From contig CAKOUW010000001.1 of NCBI GenBank assembly GCA_934120715.1, forward strand, positions 124,001 to 188,000: 64,000 nt of DNA, read 5' to 3'. Positions 45,894 through 55,206 of the stretch are shown in pieces. The notes beneath the pieces are model-generated. The model was not told the origin of the DNA, did not search any database, and saw only the letters and a list, made by a program, of their open reading frames with translations. Made by a program: the position numbers and the translations under genes. Source of the DNA: an uncultured Bacilli bacterium. Lineage in GTDB: Bacteria; Bacillota_I; Bacilli_A; RF39; UBA660. How positions within the stretch are numbered: the first letter of the stretch is position 1; every line of letters starts with the position of its first letter.

Positions 45894-46049
45894 ATGTTAT
45901 TAAAAAGAAATATGTTAAGAGGAGTAGTAGTTTTTATGATTTATTTGTTGGCAACTATGTGCTTATTTTTAGCTGCTGACAGAATTGAAAGAATGGATAG
46001 GGAGGCTAATAACATAGATACTGCTAGTACATTACATATAAAAAAATAA
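45894..46049 (+). CDS. SOS-regulated 51-residue single-pass membrane peptide
   Basis: A small gene behind AAAGGAG and a near-consensus promoter that carries a LexA box. The peptide has a basic start (MLLKRNMLRG), one membrane helix (VVVFMIYLLATMCLFLAA) and a short charged tail (DRIERMDREANNIDTAS). Its place, divergent from lexA, is that of yneA, the SOS division inhibitor of Bacillus. YneA has a membrane helix plus a LysM domain; this peptide has no LysM. I infer a division- or envelope-acting SOS peptide; sequence similarity to YneA is not evident. Confidence 0.75.
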   Translation: MLLKRNMLRGVVVFMIYLLATMCLFLAADRIERMDREANNIDTASTLHIKK

Positions 46050-46113
46050 AATATTTGTTGTACTCTTAATAGACTTTTGACTTTAATTTTAGTACAATAT
46101 TGTTGGTGGTAAT

Positions 46114-48717
46114 ATGAAAAAAATTATTCTAGTAGATGGCAACAATTTATTATTTAGGAGTTTTTATGCAACTGCTTATCAAGGCGTTATTATGAAAAAT
46201 TCAAAAGGTTTTCCTACTAACGCTTTGTATGGCTTTATTAATATGATTAATAAAATAATTAATGATGAAAAACCAAATTATATTATGGTTGCTTTTGATA
46301 AAGGTAAGACTTTTAGACATGATAAATATGATGAATATAAGGCTGGAAGAATTGAAGTCCCTGATGAGCTTAAGATGCAATTCCCAAAGGCTAAAGAAGT
46401 ATTAGATGCAATGGGAATTAAACATTTTGAAATTGATAACTATGAAGCTGATGATATTATTGGAACACTTGCAAAAATGGTTGATGAAGAAGATGAATTC
46501 ATTGCAACAATTGTAAGTAGTGATAAAGATTTATTACAATTAATTAGTGATGAAGTAACTGTTAAACTTTTAAAACAATCTGGACATATAATGATGGATA
46601 AAGAAGAATTTAGAAAAACATATCAAGTTGAGCCAGCGAGAATGGTTGATTTGAAAGCGTTAATGGGAGATGCTAGTGATCATATTCCTGGGGTAAAAGG
46701 CATTGGTGAGAAAACTGCTATTAGTTTACTTGCTAAGTATGGTACTTTGGATGACTTATATGCTAATATTGATAGTGTTACGGGTAAAACTAAAGAAAAA
46801 TTGTTAGCTGATAAAGATAATGCTTATATGAGTTATGACTTAGCAACAATATATAAAGAAGTACCATTAGATTTTACCTTGGAAAGTTGTAAATATAATG
46901 GAATAGATCAAAAAAAATTGGCTTCTATATTGGAAGAGTTAGAGTTTCATTCATTACTTAGAAAGTTTGATTTAGAAGGTGTGAATTTAAAAGAGGAAAA
47001 GCAATCTAATAAATTAATAATTAAGAATATTAATGAATTTGTAAAAAAAGATTTTGCTTATTATTTAGAAACTAGGGGCTCAGTTTATAGTAAAAGTGTG
47101 ATACTTGGTATTGGTATTTATGATGGTGAAAATGGTTATTTTATAGATAAGGATTCTATTTGCAATTATAAAGATTTATTTAGCTCTGATGTATGTAAGT
47201 ATACATATGATTATAAAAAGTCATTGGTGGTTTTAAATTCTTTGGGCATTAAATTTAAAAATGTATATTTTGATACAATGATAGCAACATATTTACTTGA
47301 TTATGTGGTTAAGGACGATATCAGTTTTGTAGCACGTAGTTTTGATTATGAACTGCCTATATATGATGATACATATGGTACTGATAAGAGACCAATTGAA
47401 GTTAGTACAGAACAATTATGTAATATCTGTTGTCAAAAGGCTCAATTTATATATGAGACAAGAGAGAAAATCTTAAATGAATTGAGTGATGATGGGGAAC
47501 TTGATTTATTCAATAATATTGAAATGCCTTTAGCTGAAGTTTTAGCTGACATGGAAATTACTGGTATTAAAGTTGACACAGACTATTTAACTAAAGTTGA
47601 ATTAGAATTGAAAGAAAAGTTGGATATAAAAGAGAAAGAAATTTATGAATTAGCAGGAGAAGAGTTTAATATTATGTCTCCAGCACAATTAGCTAAGGTT
47701 TTGTTTTTAAATTTAGGTATTCCATATCCAAAAAAAGTTAAGGATAATAAATTTTCTACTAGTAAGGACATTTTAGATAAAATAAAAGATTTCAATCCAA
47801 TTGTTGATAAAATATTAGAATATCGTACTTTAGCTAAGCTTTATACTAATTATGCTGTTGGTTTGAAGGCAGAAGTAAGAGATGATGGTCGTATTCATAC
47901 AATCTTTACACAAACTTTAACTAGAACTGGTAGACTTTCTAGTATTAGTCCAAATTTGCAAAATATTCCGGCTAGGGCTGAGTATTCAGCTTTAATTAGA
48001 AAGGCTTTTGTAGCGGACGATAATTCCAAAATATTATCTAGTGATTATTCTCAGGTTGAACTTAGAATTTTTGCTTCTATGTCAAAAGCTACTAATTTAA
48101 TTAATGCATTTATAAATGAAGAAGATATACATGCTAGAACTGCTGCTGATATATTTAAGATAGATATGGCTTCGGTTACTAAAGATATGCGTAGAACGGC
48201 AAAAGCTGTTAACTTTGGTATTTTATATGGAATAAGTAGTTTTGGGCTATCTGAGGACTTAGGGATTGATTTGGGGACTGCTAAAAAGTTTATTGATGGT
48301 TATTTAGAGACTTATCCTGGCATTAGGGATTTTCAAGCTAAGGAGATAGCTGATGCTTATGCTAATGGATATGTTAGAACTTTGATGAATAGAAAGAGAG
48401 TAATTGAAGAGCTAAAAAATAAGAATTATATGATACGTAGCTCTGGAGAAAGAATGGCTTTAAATACTCCTATCCAAGGAACTGCTGCAGATATTTTAAA
48501 AAAGGCAATGGTTGAAATATATAGAGAATTTAATAGGCGTAATTTAAAAAGTAAAATGCTAATTCAAGTACACGATGAACTTGTATTTAATGTTTTGAAT
48601 AATGAATTGGATGAAGTTAGCAAAATAGTTAGAGATACAATGGAAAATACTTTTAAGATTGACGTTCCATTAAAGGTAGATATTGAAGTTGGTAACAACT
48701 GGTATGAGGCTAAATAG
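46114..48717 (+). CDS. polA: DNA polymerase I
   Basis: N-terminal 5'-3' exonuclease (KIILVDGNNLLFRSFYA, YEADDIIGTLAK, IVSSDKDLLQLI, GIGEKTAISLL), a middle 3'-5' exonuclease-like domain, and polymerase motifs A (SSDYSQVELRIFA), B (RRTAKAVNFGILYG) and C (IQVHDELVFNV). In the middle domain the usual DxE proofreading residues are not visible (YYLETRGSVYSKSVIL), so proofreading is probably lost, as in other Gram-positive Pol I enzymes. Length 867 is normal. Confidence 0.96.
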   Translation: MKKIILVDGNNLLFRSFYATAYQGVIMKNSKGFPTNALYGFINMINKIINDEKPNYIMVAFDKGKTFRHDKYDEYKAGRIEVPDELKMQFPKAKEVLDAMGIKHFEIDNYEADDIIGTLAKMVDEEDEFIATIVSSDKDLLQLISDEVTVKLLKQSGHIMMDKEEFRKTYQVEPARMVDLKALMGDASDHIPGVKGIGEKTAISLLAKYGTLDDLYANIDSVTGKTKEKLLADKDNAYMSYDLATIYKEVPLDFTLESCKYNGIDQKKLASILEELEFHSLLRKFDLEGVNLKEEKQSNKLIIKNINEFVKKDFAYYLETRGSVYSKSVILGIGIYDGENGYFIDKDSICNYKDLFSSDVCKYTYDYKKSLVVLNSLGIKFKNVYFDTMIATYLLDYVVKDDISFVARSFDYELPIYDDTYGTDKRPIEVSTEQLCNICCQKAQFIYETREKILNELSDDGELDLFNNIEMPLAEVLADMEITGIKVDTDYLTKVELELKEKLDIKEKEIYELAGEEFNIMSPAQLAKVLFLNLGIPYPKKVKDNKFSTSKDILDKIKDFNPIVDKILEYRTLAKLYTNYAVGLKAEVRDDGRIHTIFTQTLTRTGRLSSISPNLQNIPARAEYSALIRKAFVADDNSKILSSDYSQVELRIFASMSKATNLINAFINEEDIHARTAADIFKIDMASVTKDMRRTAKAVNFGILYGISSFGLSEDLGIDLGTAKKFIDGYLETYPGIRDFQAKEIADAYANGYVRTLMNRKRVIEELKNKNYMIRSSGERMALNTPIQGTAADILKKAMVEIYREFNRRNLKSKMLIQVHDELVFNVLNNELDEVSKIVRDTMENTFKIDVPLKVDIEVGNNWYEAK

Positions 48718-48733
48718 GGATTAAAGTATAATT

Positions 48734-49633
48734 ATGGAGTATACATATAATATTTTGAATGAGATATACTATTTTATATTATCTGGTATGAAAACTATTG
48801 AAGTTAGATTATTAAATGAAAAATCAGAGAATATTTTAATTAATGACTATATTATTTTTAATAATATTGATGATAATGATAGATATATAAAAACAAAAGT
48901 TATTAAAAAGGTTATTTATAATAATTTTAGTGATCTGATTATAAATAATGATGTCAATAAGATTATGCCTAATCATACTGCTGACGAATTAAAAAAGTTA
49001 TTATTTGAAATATATGCTGAAAGATTAAATAATCATAAAATTATAGCGTTTGAATTTCAATATATTACTAGTGATTTAGATATTGAAATAAGTACCTATA
49101 AAGGACCATATATAAAGCAGCTAACTAATGATAATATAATTAATTTAACTGGGCAGAGTGGTTCTGGAAAATCTACTTTTGCTAGAGAGAATTTTAGTAG
49201 CTTGGAATATGAAATTATAGATACAGATATTGTTTTTAATGATAAAATGTTTGAAGAAGCAAGTGGTTTGAATAAAAAATTAGGACTTTACTTTAGACAA
49301 AAATATAAAAAAATGCCTAGTTTAAATAATGATTTTGATTTAATATATACTGACATAATTAAATATTGTCAAAGTATAGATAAAACTATTATAATTGATT
49401 GTGCTCAGTTTCATTTTTGTAAAGATATAAAAATATTAAAGGGGAAAATTATCATTCTTAGAACTGATGTTGATACTTGTTATAACAGGGTTATTTCAAG
49501 ATGGATAAATATGCATAAAGATTATAATCAAGCTGATCTAAATGCTTATATGAAACGAAAAAAAGCTATTTATAGCTGGTATCTTGGTTCTAATGAATTT
49601 ATAAGAAAAATAGATTGCTTATATAATTTATGA
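48734..49633 (+). CDS. Fusion of ASCH-like domain and P-loop kinase
   Basis: The first 110 residues resemble an ASCH domain (LNEIYYFILSGMKTIEVRLL, INDYIIFNNIDDND). From about residue 135 a P-loop kinase-like domain begins with Walker A NLTGQSGSGKSTFAREN, followed by IIDTDIVFND, IIIDCAQFHF and a basic RVISRWINMH lid-like helix. ASCH is thought to bind RNA; the kinase substrate is unknown, so RNA or nucleotide phosphorylation is only a guess. A separate small ASCH protein is at 13062. Follows polA by 16 bases. Confidence 0.75.
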   Translation: MEYTYNILNEIYYFILSGMKTIEVRLLNEKSENILINDYIIFNNIDDNDRYIKTKVIKKVIYNNFSDLIINNDVNKIMPNHTADELKKLLFEIYAERLNNHKIIAFEFQYITSDLDIEISTYKGPYIKQLTNDNIINLTGQSGSGKSTFARENFSSLEYEIIDTDIVFNDKMFEEASGLNKKLGLYFRQKYKKMPSLNNDFDLIYTDIIKYCQSIDKTIIIDCAQFHFCKDIKILKGKIIILRTDVDTCYNRVISRWINMHKDYNQADLNAYMKRKKAIYSWYLGSNEFIRKIDCLYNL

Positions 49634-49646
49634 AAGGAGATATTTT

Positions 49647-50465
49647 ATGCCTGAAAAGCCTGAGGTGATTACAGTTAGTAAGAGCTTAATTCCAAAATTA
49701 ATTGGAAAAACTATTGCTGCTTGTAATATATATTGGGATAATATTATTGCTTATCCTTCTGTTTCAGAATTTAAGAAAAATATTGTTGGTCAGACAATTA
49801 AGAATATTTCTACTAGGGGAAAATTTATTGTTTTAGATACCGATAAATATAAATTATTAATTCATTTAAGGATGGAAGGTAAATTTGTGTTTAGGAATTT
49901 AGATGATAAAATTGCTAAACATGAGCATGTTGAATTTATTATAGACAATGAGACAAGTTTTAGATATTGTGATGTTAGAAAGTTTGGAAAAATGTATTTA
50001 CTCGATAAAGCAATAGCTGATAGTAGTAAACCTCTTTCTGAGTTGGGATATGAGTTTGATGATTTAAATCTTAATAAAAACTATTTGTATAATAGCATTC
50101 ATAAAAAAGGACTGCCTATTAAGACAGTACTATTAGATCAGAGTATTATTGCTGGAATTGGCAATATTTATGATGATGAGATATTATTTAGAAGTGGTAT
50201 TAGTCCTTTAAGGAAGTCTTGTGATATTAGTGAGGCTGAGTGTGAAAAAATAATTGATAATACTCAGGTGGTATTAAAAAAAGCAATTGAATTAGGTGGA
50301 ACTACTATTAGGACATTTACTTCTAGTGAGGGAGTGCATGGTAATTTTCAAAATGAACTTTTAGTACATGGCAATAATGATGTGTGTCCAGTTTGCAATA
50401 GTAAAATTTTAAAAATTAAGGTTGGCGGTAGGGGAACATATTACTGCCCAAGATGTCAAAAATAA
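49647..50465 (+). CDS. mutM: Formamidopyrimidine-DNA glycosylase
   Basis: Excises 8-oxoguanine and related lesions. The N-terminus MPEKPEV gives the catalytic proline and glutamate (MPELPEV is more usual). The lysine lies in LLIHLRMEGKF, the helix-two-turn-helix in LLDQSIIAGIGNIYDDEILF, and the C-terminal zinc finger is CPVC...CPRC. A role beside polA in base excision repair is likely. Confidence 0.95.
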   Translation: MPEKPEVITVSKSLIPKLIGKTIAACNIYWDNIIAYPSVSEFKKNIVGQTIKNISTRGKFIVLDTDKYKLLIHLRMEGKFVFRNLDDKIAKHEHVEFIIDNETSFRYCDVRKFGKMYLLDKAIADSSKPLSELGYEFDDLNLNKNYLYNSIHKKGLPIKTVLLDQSIIAGIGNIYDDEILFRSGISPLRKSCDISEAECEKIIDNTQVVLKKAIELGGTTIRTFTSSEGVHGNFQNELLVHGNNDVCPVCNSKILKIKVGGRGTYYCPRCQK

Positions 50466-50498
50466 AGTTCAATTATTTATTGAACTTTATTTTTTTAT
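50461..50498. terminator. Bidirectional terminator between mutM and gmk
   Basis: A perfect 13-base stem, AATAAAGTTCAAT (50461-50473) with ATTGAACTTTATT (50479-50491), followed by T on the + side. It overlaps the end of mutM. Confidence 0.85.
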
Positions 50499-51178
50499 TG
50501 AATTTTTTCTGATAGACCAGCATTACTATAGTTGTCTTCCATTAATAGTTCGTGTATTTCTTCTTCTTTGGTGTCAAGGTATACTTCTTCAATACGGTCA
50601 ACACGACATTTTTCTGCTTTTATAATGGCTTCTACTTTTTCTATAGCATCTTCCAATTTGTCATTAACAACAACATAATTATATTTAGTTACATCGTTAA
50701 TTTCTTTGTATGCGGTATGAAATCTTTCTATAATTTTTTCATTGCTGTCAGTATTTCTATTTTTTAATCTTTTAACTAGAGTTTTAAGAGAAGGCGGCAT
50801 TATAAATATGAATATTGCTTCTGGTATTATTTTTTTGATATTAGCGGCACCTTCAATTTCTATTTCTAGGATGACATCTATTCCTTTATCTAGTTTTTCT
50901 TTAATAAATTTTTTAGGAGTGCCATAATAATTATTAGCATAAGTTGTATACTCAAGAAAGTAATCATCTTTTATTTTTTCTTCAAATTCCTCTTTTGTTA
51001 CAAAGTTGTATGTGACTCCAGGTATATCATTTGCTCTTTGCGATCTTGTGGTTGTTGATACTGATAACCACCTGGTAGTTGAATCATTTTTTAGCAAGCC
51101 CTCTATAATACTGCCTTTGCCGCCACCGCTAGGTGATGAAATAACTATTACCTGTCCACTTTTCTTTTCCTTAATCAT
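50495..51178 (-). CDS. gmk: Guanylate kinase
   Basis: Phosphorylates GMP to GDP. P-loop ISSPSGGGKGSIIEGLL (a variant of GPSGxGKST), GMP-binding SVSTTTRSQRANDIPGVTYN, and YYGTPKKFIKEKLDKGIDVI with EIEGAANIKK. At 227 residues it has an extra acidic C-terminal stretch of about 35. It lies one base after tmcAL in the same minus-strand operon, behind AAGGAG. Confidence 0.94.
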   Translation of the reverse strand: MIKEKKSGQVIVISSPSGGGKGSIIEGLLKNDSTTRWLSVSTTTRSQRANDIPGVTYNFVTKEEFEEKIKDDYFLEYTTYANNYYGTPKKFIKEKLDKGIDVILEIEIEGAANIKKIIPEAIFIFIMPPSLKTLVKRLKNRNTDSNEKIIERFHTAYKEINDVTKYNYVVVNDKLEDAIEKVEAIIKAEKCRVDRIEEVYLDTKEEEIHELLMEDNYSNAGLSEKIQ

Positions 51179-51179
51179 T

Positions 51180-52331
51180 TTATTCTCCTTTATTTAAATT
51201 ATTTTTATATTCACTTTCTATTAACTTTTTTTGTTCTAGAGGCTCTAGAGGTAAGGCATATATTTTAGTTGTTTCTATTTCGAATGATAACATTGGATCT
51301 TTATTTTTACATATTTTACTGATTATTGGGATTTCTATATCTTTTTTTATACTATTTAAATATTTTCTACCATTTTCATTAAAACCAAGGATTCTAGCAT
51401 AAGTGATTTGTTTAAAGCTATTATTTTCTTCTTTAGTAAAATTACATAAGATATGTAGTAACATTCTGGATATTTTGTTATAAGTATAATGTTTACTTTT
51501 AATCTTTTTAATTAGATCATCTATGGTATAGGAATCATTAATATATTTTTTTAGGTTTTTAGCTATTCCTTCATCAACCATATTGTATATAGTTAAGTCT
51601 TTTTCAGTTATAATTTTATATTTTAAATATTTAAAGTAGTCATCTATAAAATGGAGATTTTTTAGGTAGTCTAAAGTAAAATCAGGAACTTGTCCTTTTA
51701 TATTTTGTTTATTTTTTAGTGATTCTCTAATGGCTGTGGCACTGGAAATTTCTTTTTCTAATTCTTTATTATGATAATCATTGGTTCTTTTTATAGTCTG
51801 GGGTGTTATCTTGTAATTATACTTTTTAATTGTTTTTACGTAACTAATTCCTAATAGATCGTTTGGAGCCTTTATCTTTTTACCGGTTAAATCATTTATT
51901 GAAAGAGAAAGACTAGTTGGGTAGTTATAACCCATTTTTGAGTATATTTTTACTAACTTATCAAATTCATCATTATTTAGTTGACAATCTGCAATTGTAT
52001 CTAGAATAGATATGTCATCTGATTCGCTTCCAAAGACTAGTTTCTGTACTTTTAAATTTTCTAATAATGTTATAGCTCCGTAGCTAAAGTAATCGGCACT
52101 CTGGGTTGCGAATGGGAAGGGTAGTTCTATAACCAAATCAATTCCAGCCTTTAAAGCTATTTCGCTTCTTTTCCATTTATCTATGATCGCAACTGTGCCT
52201 CTTTGAGTATAATTACCGGTCATGACTAAAACAATAACGGCGTCTTTATTTTGCTTTTTTATTTCATTTATATGATATAGATGACCATTATGAAATGGGT
52301 TATATTCTGCTATTATTCCAACACTTTTCAT
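51180..52331 (-). CDS. tmcAL: tRNA(Met) cytidine acetate ligase (YlbM)
   Basis: Makes N4-acetylcytidine at the wobble base of elongator tRNA-Met using acetate and ATP. The nucleotidyltransferase fold is clear: SVGIIAEYNPFHNGHLYHIN (HxGH), IVLVMTGNYTQRG, ELPFPFATQSADYFSYGAIT and SATAIRESLKNKQ (the xxRESL type). Length of 383 fits YlbM. Transcribed with gmk. Confidence 0.92.
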   Translation of the reverse strand: MKSVGIIAEYNPFHNGHLYHINEIKKQNKDAVIVLVMTGNYTQRGTVAIIDKWKRSEIALKAGIDLVIELPFPFATQSADYFSYGAITLLENLKVQKLVFGSESDDISILDTIADCQLNNDEFDKLVKIYSKMGYNYPTSLSLSINDLTGKKIKAPNDLLGISYVKTIKKYNYKITPQTIKRTNDYHNKELEKEISSATAIRESLKNKQNIKGQVPDFTLDYLKNLHFIDDYFKYLKYKIITEKDLTIYNMVDEGIAKNLKKYINDSYTIDDLIKKIKSKHYTYNKISRMLLHILCNFTKEENNSFKQITYARILGFNENGRKYLNSIKKDIEIPIISKICKNKDPMLSFEIETTKIYALPLEPLEQKKLIESEYKNNLNKGE

Positions 52332-52526
52332 GGGTTTCCTCTTTTCTTTTTCTATATTCTAACATTTATTGTTTTTGTTGTAAATTGCTAGATATGGAAA
52401 TTTTTGTATACTTTTTTCTTATTTACATAAGTTTTAGTCTGAGTTATAATTTAAGTGAATAAAGTTTAATGATATGAAAGTTTATGTTATAATTATATAA
52501 CTTGTATAAAGTTCTGGGGTGATTAA

Positions 52527-53624
52527 ATGAAGGCTATTGTTGTAGCTGGTGGAACAGGTGGGCATATTTATCCAGCTGTTGCGATTATTAATAAGATAAA
52601 AGAGATGGAAAAAAATAGCGAGATTTTATATATAGGTACAACTGATAGAATGGAAAAGGATATTATTCCTAAAATGGGTATTAATTTTGTTGGAATACCA
52701 ATGAGAGGTTTGAATAGAAAAAAAATATTTTCTAATTTATCAGTTGCTGGTATGTATCTAACGGCTTTATCTAAGGCAAGGAAGGTTATAAAAGAATTTG
52801 ATCCAGATATAGTTATTGGTGCTGGTGGATATATTAGTGCTCCTGTTTTATATGAGGCTAAAAAGTTGGGATACAAATGCATTATTCATGAGCAAAATTC
52901 TATTCCTGGTCTTTCAAATAAGTTTTTGTCTAAGATTGTTGATAAGGTTTGTGTTTCACTTCCTGATAGTATTAAGTATTTTAATAAGGATAAAGTTGTT
53001 TATACTGGAAATCCTAGGAGTGAAGAGATAGCAACTGTTTTGAAAAAGTCAAAAACAGAGTTGGGGTTTGATTCGAAGAAAAAACTTGTGGTTATAGTAA
53101 TGGGATCTTTGGGATCTAGTACTATGACTTTAAAAATTAAAGAGTTAATACCGGAGTTTATGGATAAAAACTATCAAGTATTGGTTGTTACGGGTAATGG
53201 TTATCTTGATCAGTATAAAGATGTAAAGACACCTGATAATGTTAAGATAGTACCATTTTTAAATGATTTTATATGTTTTCTTAAGGACAGTGATCTAATT
53301 ATTTCTAGAGCTGGGGCTTCTACAATTAGTGAAATAACTGCCATAGGACTTCCAGCTATATTGGTACCATCTCCTTATGTAACTGGTAATCATCAATATA
53401 TGAATGCTAAAGAGTTAGAGAAAACTGGAGCATGTGTTTTAATTGAGGAGAAAGATTTTTCAGCAGATAAAATTGTTTTAGAGATAGATAAGCTCTTTAA
53501 TAATAAAATAATTTATGATAAAATGAAAAGAGATAGTAGGAAACTTGGTGTCAGTGATTCGGCCAGTAGAATATATAGAGAAATTAGAAAGTTAATTGGT
53601 GAGGGTAATGGAAGCAGTAATTAA
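52527..53624 (+). CDS. murG: UDP-GlcNAc:lipid I N-acetylglucosaminyltransferase
   Basis: Converts lipid I to lipid II on the inner face of the membrane. AIVVAGGTGGHIYPAVAIIN, DIVIGAGGYISAPVLYEAKK, IIHEQNSIPGLSNK and the UDP-sugar region SRAGASTISEITAIGLPAIL with NHQYMNAKEL. ATG 52527 follows GGGGTGAT. It opens the division/wall operon and overlaps murB by 17 bases. Confidence 0.96.
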   Translation: MKAIVVAGGTGGHIYPAVAIINKIKEMEKNSEILYIGTTDRMEKDIIPKMGINFVGIPMRGLNRKKIFSNLSVAGMYLTALSKARKVIKEFDPDIVIGAGGYISAPVLYEAKKLGYKCIIHEQNSIPGLSNKFLSKIVDKVCVSLPDSIKYFNKDKVVYTGNPRSEEIATVLKKSKTELGFDSKKKLVVIVMGSLGSSTMTLKIKELIPEFMDKNYQVLVVTGNGYLDQYKDVKTPDNVKIVPFLNDFICFLKDSDLIISRAGASTISEITAIGLPAILVPSPYVTGNHQYMNAKELEKTGACVLIEEKDFSADKIVLEIDKLFNNKIIYDKMKRDSRKLGVSDSASRIYREIRKLIGEGNGSSN

Positions 53625-54516
53625 AGAACTTGAATCGTCGGATATTGGAAAGGTTATTCAAAATGTTCCTTTAAGCAAATATACAACTTATAAAACTGGT
53701 GGTGTTGCGAAGGCATTTGTTTATCCAAAGAGTGTTACAGATCTAATTAAAGTTTTGAAAATATTAAAGGCTAATTCTGTTAAATACAAAATTTTAGGGA
53801 ACGGTTCTAATGTTTTGTTTAGTGATAGAATATATAATGGAGTTATTATTAAGCTTGATGAACTAAATGAGGTTACTTTTTTTGGTAGAAATAAGGTTAA
53901 GGTTGGAGCAGGATATTCTTTAATGAAGCTGGCTATTTTAACGGCTAAAAAAGGGTTTTCAGGGTTAGAGTTTGCCTCAGGTATTCCTGGTACTGTAGGT
54001 GGAGCTGTTTTTATGAATGCCGGTGCTTATAAGAGTGATATGGGGTATGTTGTTGTTCAAGCTACGGTTTTAACGCCTGATTTTAAGGTTATAAGTTTAG
54101 AGAATAAAGAACTTGATTTTCATTACCGTACTTCTTTTTTGAAAAAGCATCCTGACTATATTTGTCTAGAAGCTACTATAAAATTAGTTAAGGGCGATAG
54201 ATCAGAAATAGAAGAGGTAATTAAAGAAAGAAGAAAGAGGAGGATTGCTTCACAACCTTTAGAATACCCATCAGCTGGTTCTGTATTTAGAAATCCAGAT
54301 TCTAATTTTGCTGGTAAACTAATTGAAGATATAGGTTTTAAAGGTAAAAAAATTGGTGGAGCTATGGTTAGCGAAAAACATGCTAATTTTATAATTAATT
54401 ATAATCATGCGACAAGTAGTGAAATTAAAAACTTAATTGATGAGGTGCATGATAAAGTTATGGATATATATGGGGTAGATTTAAAAATAGAACAAGAACT
54501 TGTAAATTGGGAGTAA
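53608..54516 (+). CDS. murB: UDP-N-acetylenolpyruvoylglucosamine reductase
   Basis: FAD enzyme that makes UDP-MurNAc. FAD site YKILGNGSNVLFSD and EFASGIPGTVGGAVFMNAGA, catalytic serine region EYPSAGSVFRNPD, and Glu in GGAMVSEKHANFIIN. This is the shorter type IIb layout. The start is ATG 53608 inside the end of murG; the ribosome binding site GAGGG is close (about three bases), so translation is probably coupled. Confidence 0.95.
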   Translation: MEAVIKELESSDIGKVIQNVPLSKYTTYKTGGVAKAFVYPKSVTDLIKVLKILKANSVKYKILGNGSNVLFSDRIYNGVIIKLDELNEVTFFGRNKVKVGAGYSLMKLAILTAKKGFSGLEFASGIPGTVGGAVFMNAGAYKSDMGYVVVQATVLTPDFKVISLENKELDFHYRTSFLKKHPDYICLEATIKLVKGDRSEIEEVIKERRKRRIASQPLEYPSAGSVFRNPDSNFAGKLIEDIGFKGKKIGGAMVSEKHANFIINYNHATSSEIKNLIDEVHDKVMDIYGVDLKIEQELVNWE

Positions 54517-54517
54517 T

Positions 54518-55204
54518 ATGGCAAAGAAAATTGTAAAGAGAAAAAAAATTAAATTATTTCCTTTTTTAATAGTAATCATTGTAGTGACTACTATTTCTTT
54601 TGGGTGCTACAAATTTGTTACATTGCCGATAAAAAATATTGTTATTGAAAATACTAATTATTTAAAAGATGATTATGTAATAAAACTTGCAGGTGTTTAT
54701 AATTATCCAAGTTTTTGTTTAACTAATTATGGAAAAATGAAGAAGAAATTAGTTAGTAGTCCTTATATTAAAAATGCCAAAATCAAACTAAAATTTTTTA
54801 ATGTTTTAGTTATTACTATTTATGAAGATAAACCATTATACATAGATAATAATGAAAATATGGTTGTGTTTCAAGATAAGACTAGTACATTAGTTGATGA
54901 TAATTATATTTTTAGAATTCCTCGATTAATGAACTATGTTCCGAATGATAAGTATGATCAGTTTATAAAGGGTATGAGTAGGATTGAGGATGATATTTTA
55001 GGAAAAATATCAGAAATTGAATATCAGCCTAATGATTATGATAAAGATAGATTTTTACTTTATATGGATGATGGTAATATGGTTTATCTTACTCTTACTA
55101 AGTTTAGACAAATTAATTACTATAATGATGTTTTAACACAACTTGAAGATAGAAAGGGTATATTATATTTAGATAGTGGTAATCATTTTCAAATTAAGGA
55201 GTAG
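54518..55204 (+). CDS. divIB: Cell division protein DivIB/FtsQ
   Basis: A basic cytosolic start (KKIVKRKKIKLF), one membrane helix (FPFLIVIIVVTTISFGCYKF), and then a POTRA domain (NIVIENTNYLKDDYVIKLAG) and FtsQ domain (LVSSPYIKNAKIKLKFFNVL, VITIYEDKPLY). Places the divisome's FtsL-DivIC partners. Size (228) and place between murB and ftsA are as expected. Confidence 0.9.
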   Translation: MAKKIVKRKKIKLFPFLIVIIVVTTISFGCYKFVTLPIKNIVIENTNYLKDDYVIKLAGVYNYPSFCLTNYGKMKKKLVSSPYIKNAKIKLKFFNVLVITIYEDKPLYIDNNENMVVFQDKTSTLVDDNYIFRIPRLMNYVPNDKYDQFIKGMSRIEDDILGKISEIEYQPNDYDKDRFLLYMDDGNMVYLTLTKFRQINYYNDVLTQLEDRKGILYLDSGNHFQIKE

Positions 55205-55206
55205 GT

